The position numbers and the translations under genes are program-made. A stretch of DNA of 64,000 nucleotides from Chryseobacterium ureilyticum. Its GTDB lineage: Bacteria; Bacteroidota; Bacteroidia; Flavobacteriales; Weeksellaceae. The first letter of the stretch is position 1; the number at the start of each line of letters is the position of its first letter. The notes under the pieces were generated by a model. It was not told the DNA's origin and did not search any database. It saw nothing but the letters and a program-made list of their open reading frames with translations. The stretch covers positions 43,066 through 107,065 of the forward strand of contig NZ_FTOL01000013.1 of assembly GCF_900156735.1 (NCBI RefSeq). Direction: 5' to 3'. Positions 59,257 through 64,000 of this stretch are shown piece after piece.

Positions 59257-61347
59257 TTATTTAACAACCACTTTTTTTGAAATAGTTTTCCCATCAGTTT
59301 TAATTTTCACTACATAAACTCCTGTTCCTACCTGACCAATAATAACATCATTAATTCCAGATTTTAATTTTTCAGATGGTTTAATCAGTTTACCTGAAAG
59401 ATCAAAGATTTCATACTCAACATTTCCTTTAATATCAGACTCAATGGTAAACCTTCCATTATTAACCGGATTAGGATAAATTTTAAGCTGTTGCTTATCT
59501 GTTTTAACAACATCACTTACCGCTAAAACATTTGCACAGTTTCCTAATCCTACAGCACACCACGCATTCTCTACCTGCTGATGTTCGTTAGAACCTGCAC
59601 CATAAAGATCTATAACTGCCTGTATCGATCCATTGTAAGCATCAATATATGCACTATTTGCCGTCAGGTAATTAGCTAAAGTTCTGTAAGCAATCTTTTC
59701 TGCCTTTTGTATTGTAATTCCAGAAACATTAAAAGCCGTTCCATTATCATTAGTGCCTGAGCCTCCTTGTGAAAGTAAATAAAACCAATAATTACCTACC
59801 CCACTATTTGTATGCACTCCGCATCTATCATTATCCGTATTGGGTGTACATGAAGCCGAAGCATCTTTCCAATAAGTTCCTTTATAGGTATCCGGCTGCT
59901 GGCTCCCAAAAGCAACAGGTCCACTATTAGGATTAGACATACTTCTCATAAAAGCACCAATAGCCGGGTTTGGGATTCCTTCACCCATAGTCCAATTTGG
60001 ATTCACTCCGGAATAAAACTCGATTGCCGTCCCAAACATATCTGCAAACGATTCATTTAAAGCCCCTGATTCCCTCTCATAGGCAAGATTCGCAGTTCTA
60101 CTTACAAGCAAGTGAGAATATTCATGCCCTGCAATATCTATCCCTACCACTGGATTCAATATTGGAATTAATTGACCTTGGTATTCAACCTTTCCATTTC
60201 CATATATCATTACAACAAGTCCTTGTGCATCAATTGCTCCAGCATTTGCTCCATCATAAGGTTCGTTAGAACCTGCTTTCATATTAATATTATAGTAATT
60301 TTTTATAATAGAACCATTTCCGTCATAAGAATTTCTATTATGTCTGTTCATATAATAATCATGAGATATCTCCATTGCCCAATGAACTTCTACTGCTGGT
60401 TTGGTAGCCACTGAAGTAAAATTAGCTGTACTATTGGTATACTCATTTATAGTACCTGTTAGCTCACCATTAAGAAAATCAGCATCACCATCCCAACCAG
60501 TCCCATCGCGTGTATAAATATTACGTGAAGTATTTTTTAAACGAAACTGTCCATTGAATGAATCAACTGTAATATTTCTATTCCCTTTATAATATGTAGC
60601 ACTTGTAGATGAAGTATCTAGCAAGGGAGTAACAACAGGTACAATTCCTACAGACTTTTTTTCACTAACCAAGATAGGATTAATAACAGAAGGTAGATTA
60701 TCTTTATAGATTTTACTCAATTTTTTAACAATTTTGCCACTTTTATTATCAATATAAAATACATAAGCTTTCAATCCCTTCCTAGTCACTGCATTAATCT
60801 GAGAAGTAGAATACAATCCTATTTCTTCACCTTCATCTACTTTTGTAATGAACTGTTCAAAGTCTGCAAAATTAACATTTGGAGTTCCCAGATCTTCACT
60901 AACGATTTTCTCCACCTTTTCTTTTGCAAGTGGGAAATCAACAACTAAGTTAATATTACCCGTTAATTCTCCATTTACATATAATACCTTTCCATCTTTT
61001 TCATGAACCAAAATCAGTTCATCTGCAACTTTTACTTTTTTATAAAAGTGCTGAAAAACAGAACGTTTCACTCCAATATCGTCTGTTTTAGCGCTTACAA
61101 ATTCAAAAGTATGATTACTATCTATCCCAAACCATTTATTCAGGTTTGGAATTAAAAAGTCAGTCGAAACTTTTTTCCCATTAAAATTTGCGTAAAAATT
61201 TCCCATCGCAGAAGATGTTAAGATTCTAGGCAAGTCCTTTGTTGAAACTTCTATGCTTTTCTCCTGTGCCTGTACTAAAGTTAATGGTGCGAGACCAACA
61301 GATAGGCTAAAACATAAAGTTTTAATAATAGTAAGTGTTTTTTTCAT
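59257..61347 (-). CDS. T9SS-secreted M4 (thermolysin-like) metalloprotease
   Basis: This 696-residue protease has a signal peptide ending VQAQ (about 28), an FTP/PepSY propeptide (about 45-210), an M4 catalytic domain (about 235-610) with zinc ligands His408 and His412 in HEYSH and Glu432 in LNESFAD, a catalytic His in GVHTNSGV, and a C-terminal T9SS sorting domain (about 625-696, with IYPNPVNNG). It should be exported and self-activated to digest extracellular proteins. The 265-bp region upstream (61348-61612) is very AT-rich and shows no gene; it presumably holds the promoter. Confidence 0.92.
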   Translation of the reverse strand: MKKTLTIIKTLCFSLSVGLAPLTLVQAQEKSIEVSTKDLPRILTSSAMGNFYANFNGKKVSTDFLIPNLNKWFGIDSNHTFEFVSAKTDDIGVKRSVFQHFYKKVKVADELILVHEKDGKVLYVNGELTGNINLVVDFPLAKEKVEKIVSEDLGTPNVNFADFEQFITKVDEGEEIGLYSTSQINAVTRKGLKAYVFYIDNKSGKIVKKLSKIYKDNLPSVINPILVSEKKSVGIVPVVTPLLDTSSTSATYYKGNRNITVDSFNGQFRLKNTSRNIYTRDGTGWDGDADFLNGELTGTINEYTNSTANFTSVATKPAVEVHWAMEISHDYYMNRHNRNSYDGNGSIIKNYYNINMKAGSNEPYDGANAGAIDAQGLVVMIYGNGKVEYQGQLIPILNPVVGIDIAGHEYSHLLVSRTANLAYERESGALNESFADMFGTAIEFYSGVNPNWTMGEGIPNPAIGAFMRSMSNPNSGPVAFGSQQPDTYKGTYWKDASASCTPNTDNDRCGVHTNSGVGNYWFYLLSQGGSGTNDNGTAFNVSGITIQKAEKIAYRTLANYLTANSAYIDAYNGSIQAVIDLYGAGSNEHQQVENAWCAVGLGNCANVLAVSDVVKTDKQQLKIYPNPVNNGRFTIESDIKGNVEYEIFDLSGKLIKPSEKLKSGINDVIIGQVGTGVYVVKIKTDGKTISKKVVVK

Positions 61348-61612
61348 CTAAAATTAAATTATTAATTCGACAGAAAATTAATAAATAAACTGACAAAACA
61401 AACATAAAAACAGAAAATTAATTAATATATTTTAAATAATAAATCAAAAACATAAATAATAAACATTTCATTAAAGTGTAACTTAAATATTTAATAAAAA
61501 AATAAATTAAAAATCCTAACACACTTAATAAAACACTTTACAGAAAATAAAGGAAAAGAGTAAAATATTTTTTTAACAACAGTAAGGACAATTCAAATTC
61601 AAATTCACTAAA

Positions 61613-62116
61613 TTATATTATCCCGTTATTATTATTCTTTTTAAACAGCAAATCAACATAATATTTAAGAACAAATAAACCTATTGCCATCGGAATCATT
61701 GATAAACAAAAGATCACAAATGGCCAGAACCACAGATGCCAAAAACCACCCCGAATAGCTTTTGACGGATCTTCTTTATCAAAATAGACTGTTACATCTC
61801 TGAACCACGCCCTAGTACTACTGCTATAATCAGAATAAAGCGTGTGAGATTTATTTGAAGAATCATAATAGGAAATCACAGGAGAATACATCTTTCTATA
61901 CCCTCCATCATCATCTTTTGACCAATGTTCTTCATAGCTTGTGATAAGACCATCGGTTTTGATACCATTTGATACCAGATTGATATGTTTCTGAAATTTA
62001 TCTAGACTATAGTAAGCTCCTCCTACTCCCATTCCCAAGAGTAAAAGCGTAAATAGCAATGAGAAAGAAACAATCAGACAACCATCTTCTTGCTTTGGTG
62101 GAGTAAATTTTTTCAT
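61613..62116 (-). CDS. DUF3592 membrane protein
   Basis: This 167-residue protein has two hydrophobic helices (about 17-36 and 124-148) enclosing a beta-rich loop of the DUF3592 family (PF12158: KTDGLITSYEEHW, VISYYDSSNKSHTLYS, VTVYFDKEDPSKAIRGGF). The function is unknown. It starts 2 nt after the stop of the alpha/beta hydrolase gene, so the two are co-translated. A role in the envelope is likely because the central loop lies outside the membrane. Confidence 0.75.
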   Translation of the reverse strand: MKKFTPPKQEDGCLIVSFSLLFTLLLLGMGVGGAYYSLDKFQKHINLVSNGIKTDGLITSYEEHWSKDDDGGYRKMYSPVISYYDSSNKSHTLYSDYSSSTRAWFRDVTVYFDKEDPSKAIRGGFWHLWFWPFVIFCLSMIPMAIGLFVLKYYVDLLFKKNNNNGII

Positions 62117-62118
62117 CT

Positions 62119-63114
62119 TTATTTAATAAAATCATACAAGGCATTAAAGAATTGAGGGTAAACTTCTATATGTGGAAGATGTCCTACATTTTCAAGTTCT
62201 ACCAGTTTTGAGCCTTTAATTTCCAGCTGTGTTTTCTTCCCCAGTTCCTGATACTGTCCCATTTTAGACTGAAGTTCTTTGGGTGCCCGATCTTTACCAA
62301 TTGCAGTTCTATCTCTTGTTCCAATAATTAGCAAAGTAGGGGTTTTTATATTTTTAAATTCATAACAAACAGGTTGATTATAAATCATATCAGAGGTAAG
62401 CGCTGCATCCCATGCTACCTGCGGATAGTCTTTATGAAGCGTCCATCCTGCAATCAGATCAAGCCAAGGTTGATATTCTTCCTTCCACTTGTTATCGTAA
62501 TAGAATTTTAACTGATAGTTTTTATAGGTTTCGGAAGTATTTTTTAATTCTAACTGATATGCCTGATCAATGGTTTGATACGAAGCAAATGTTTTATAGT
62601 CTTCAAGCCCTATAGGATTTTCCAGGATAAGTTTTTCTACTTTCTCAGGATATAATAATGTAAATCTGGTAGCCACCATTCCACCCATCGAGTGCCCCAG
62701 AACAATTGTTTTATCAATATGAAGTTCATCTAAAACAGCTTTTGTATTTTCCGCCAGTTGTGAGAAAGAAAATTGATATTGATGAGGCTTAGAAGACTTT
62801 CCAAACCCGATCTGATCGGGAATAATTACTCTGAAACCTTTTGATGCCAGATCTTTCGCTGTTCTTTCCCAATATGCTCCATTAAAATTTTTACCATGAA
62901 GAAGCATGATCGTTTTTCCATTAGATTTTTGCGGTTTTACATCCATATAAGCCATCTTTAATTGGTTATCCTGAGATTTAAAATCCATAAAGTGAACCTC
63001 AAAAGGATATTGATAATTGGATAACATTGCATCTAAAGGTCTTATTTGAGAAGACATAAAACCGGAAATGGTTGTAAATATCAGAGCTGTTGTTATATTT
63101 CGAAAATAGTTCAT
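62119..63114 (-). CDS. Exported alpha/beta hydrolase
   Basis: This 331-residue hydrolase has a signal peptide (about 1-22), the oxyanion-region motif LLHGKNFNGAYW (about 72-83) and the nucleophile elbow GHSMGG, with the conserved PDQIGFGKSSKP before it and LENVGHLPHIE near the end carrying the catalytic His. It is probably an esterase or a C-C hydrolase acting in the periplasm; the substrate is unknown. It heads a two-gene operon with the DUF3592 protein. Confidence 0.85.
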   Translation of the reverse strand: MNYFRNITTALIFTTISGFMSSQIRPLDAMLSNYQYPFEVHFMDFKSQDNQLKMAYMDVKPQKSNGKTIMLLHGKNFNGAYWERTAKDLASKGFRVIIPDQIGFGKSSKPHQYQFSFSQLAENTKAVLDELHIDKTIVLGHSMGGMVATRFTLLYPEKVEKLILENPIGLEDYKTFASYQTIDQAYQLELKNTSETYKNYQLKFYYDNKWKEEYQPWLDLIAGWTLHKDYPQVAWDAALTSDMIYNQPVCYEFKNIKTPTLLIIGTRDRTAIGKDRAPKELQSKMGQYQELGKKTQLEIKGSKLVELENVGHLPHIEVYPQFFNALYDFIK

Positions 63115-63136
63115 AAGCCTTATTTAAAGTTTAAAA

Positions 63137-63167
63137 ATAAAAAAACCGCTCCAAAGGGAACGGTTTT
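63137..63167 (-). terminator. Terminator of the truncated permease gene
   Basis: AAAACCG (63142-63148) pairs with CGGTTTT (63161-63167), with an inner TCC/GGGA extension. On the minus strand a T run follows. It lies 30 nt after the stop at 63197. Confidence 0.7.
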
Positions 63168-63196
63168 AAGTATGATTTTATTTAAATATTATTTTT

Positions 63197-63883
63197 TTAA
63201 GACATTTCTGCCACTGAAATTTCTTTTTCTTTTTTGGAAGGTAGATTCATTAAAACAATTGCAAAAAGAATCAGAACAATACCTACCCATTGTATAAACA
63301 GCACTTTTTCTCCTAACAGAACGAACGCCATAGTTACAGAAACCGGAAGTTCCAGTGATGAAACAATACTTCCCAATCCTAATCCTGCATTTGGGAAACC
63401 TACATTGAACAAAATTGGAGGAATAATGGTTCCAAATAAGGCAAGAATAAAACCATATGTCAAGAAAATTGAATAATTAAATGGATGAATATGTTCTGTA
63501 TTTTCTGTAAAGTTCAGGTAAAATGATTTTAAACCATCAAAATACATAGGACCAATCTGAGCAAAGAACAAAAATGCAAAAACTACAATTGAACCTCCCG
63601 TAAGCATAATAATACTTTTTCTGAAGACCGGTAAATGAGTAGCCAATGTATTGGAAGTAAACATCGTAAGCGTATACGAACCTGCTGCCATCAGACCCCA
63701 GAATACCCCGTGCCAATCCAGTTCTATATCCATATTGATAAGATTTGTGGCTAAAACAGTTCCTAATAATACGATAATCACAGAAATTACTTTTCTCGCA
63801 TTGGGTAGTTTTCTGGTCAGGATACTCTCTATCACTACACTGAACCATACTGATTGCATCAATAATACAATAGCAATAGACAC
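63197..63883 (-). pseudogene. N-terminally truncated DMT/EamA-family permease
   Basis: This frame encodes 228 residues covering roughly helices 4-10 of a ten-helix DMT permease, including the second EamA domain (about 75-215, with SIVSSLELPVSVTMAFVLLGEK). The family is normally about 290 residues. Reading upstream in frame gives NDYIAVQYINV before the first possible start (GTG at 63883), which still fits the family, but a TAA in frame near 63950 and no homology beyond about 63915 show the first three helices are absent. It is either a broken gene or begins at an unusual start. Confidence 0.55.
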
Positions 63884-64000
63884 ATTGATATACTGTACTG
63901 CTATATAGTCATTCCTAAAAATAAATACAACGATTTGATATTCAATATTTTATTATCAAATTTCGCTTAAAAATGTTGTATAAAATTGCAGAAAATCGTA

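Noticed and set aside
61348..61612. Replication origin or centromere-like site in the very AT-rich gap
   Set aside because: The region is AT-rich but has no repeated DnaA-box-like or parS-like motifs that I can see, and no dnaA or partition genes are near. It is most simply the promoter region of the M4 protease gene.
1..64000. CRISPR arrays, tRNA, rRNA or prophage
   Set aside because: No regularly spaced repeats, cloverleaf-like sequences, conserved rRNA stretches or phage structural genes were seen. The dispersed repeats are too few and irregular for CRISPR.

Overview
The window looks like a chromosomal segment of a Flavobacteriia member, most likely Chryseobacterium or a close Weeksellaceae relative. 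This is inferred from low GC, promoters with the Bacteroidota -7 element TAnnTTTG, five proteins ending in type IX secretion (T9SS) sorting domains, the gliding genes gldF and gldG, and a glycosylasparaginase of the kind known from Elizabethkingia. I saw no tRNA, rRNA, CRISPR array, intact insertion sequence or prophage. No species is claimed.

Positions 1-11.3 kb form a haem-acquisition region. A minus-strand operon runs TonB receptor, HmuY-like lipoprotein, HmuT, HmuU, HmuV, a SAM methyltransferase and a HemS/HmuS protein, with a ChaN-like protein after a terminator. Facing away from it are two plus-strand genes for T9SS-exported proteins: a choice-of-anchor-J-like protein and a secreted protein related to HmuY. 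Both plus-strand genes start behind almost the same 50-bp promoter/operator, and the first copy lies in the intergenic space shared with the receptor operon. I read this as one iron/haem regulon that includes an exported haem-capture arm.

11.3-26.6 kb holds a monooxygenase-like protein, a TauE/SafE permease with an Rrf2 regulator, a small cluster with DUF4268 and DUF2314-ankyrin proteins, a serine hydrolase, gldF/gldG, hemJ, an outer-membrane protein gene broken by one stop codon, kbl, a JmjC/cupin-8 protein, a secreted M1 peptidase and a PBP4-type carboxypeptidase. The tauE-like and cupin genes share an unusual promoter motif, CTAC-N7-GTAG plus flank.

26.8-39.3 kb carries priA, an AEC permease, beta-mannosidase, cutC, a lipoprotein, glycosylasparaginase, a Crp/Fnr regulator and a DUF3302/HlyD/TolC-type operon. 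39.3-43.6 kb is a sulfide/persulfide module: two YeeE/YedE half-proteins, a persulfide dioxygenase-rhodanese fusion, a second TauE-like permease and a Crp/Fnr regulator. The two promoters share an identical putative operator placed exactly 18 nt upstream of the -7 box.

43.6-64 kb carries a GH20 hexosaminidase, a DUF4197 protein, the two subunits of a 3-oxoacid CoA-transferase separated by an opposite-strand ABC exporter and repeats, a YwqK/MORN-like protein, a large T9SS metallophosphoesterase, rplS with a structured leader, an SRPBCC protein, an AraC/MFS pair, a T9SS M4 metalloprotease, an alpha/beta hydrolase with a DUF3592 protein, and an N-terminally truncated DMT permease. Several families of short dispersed repeats lie between genes, mainly at 32.9, 34.4, 42.9, 47.1, 50.1 and 57.1 kb.
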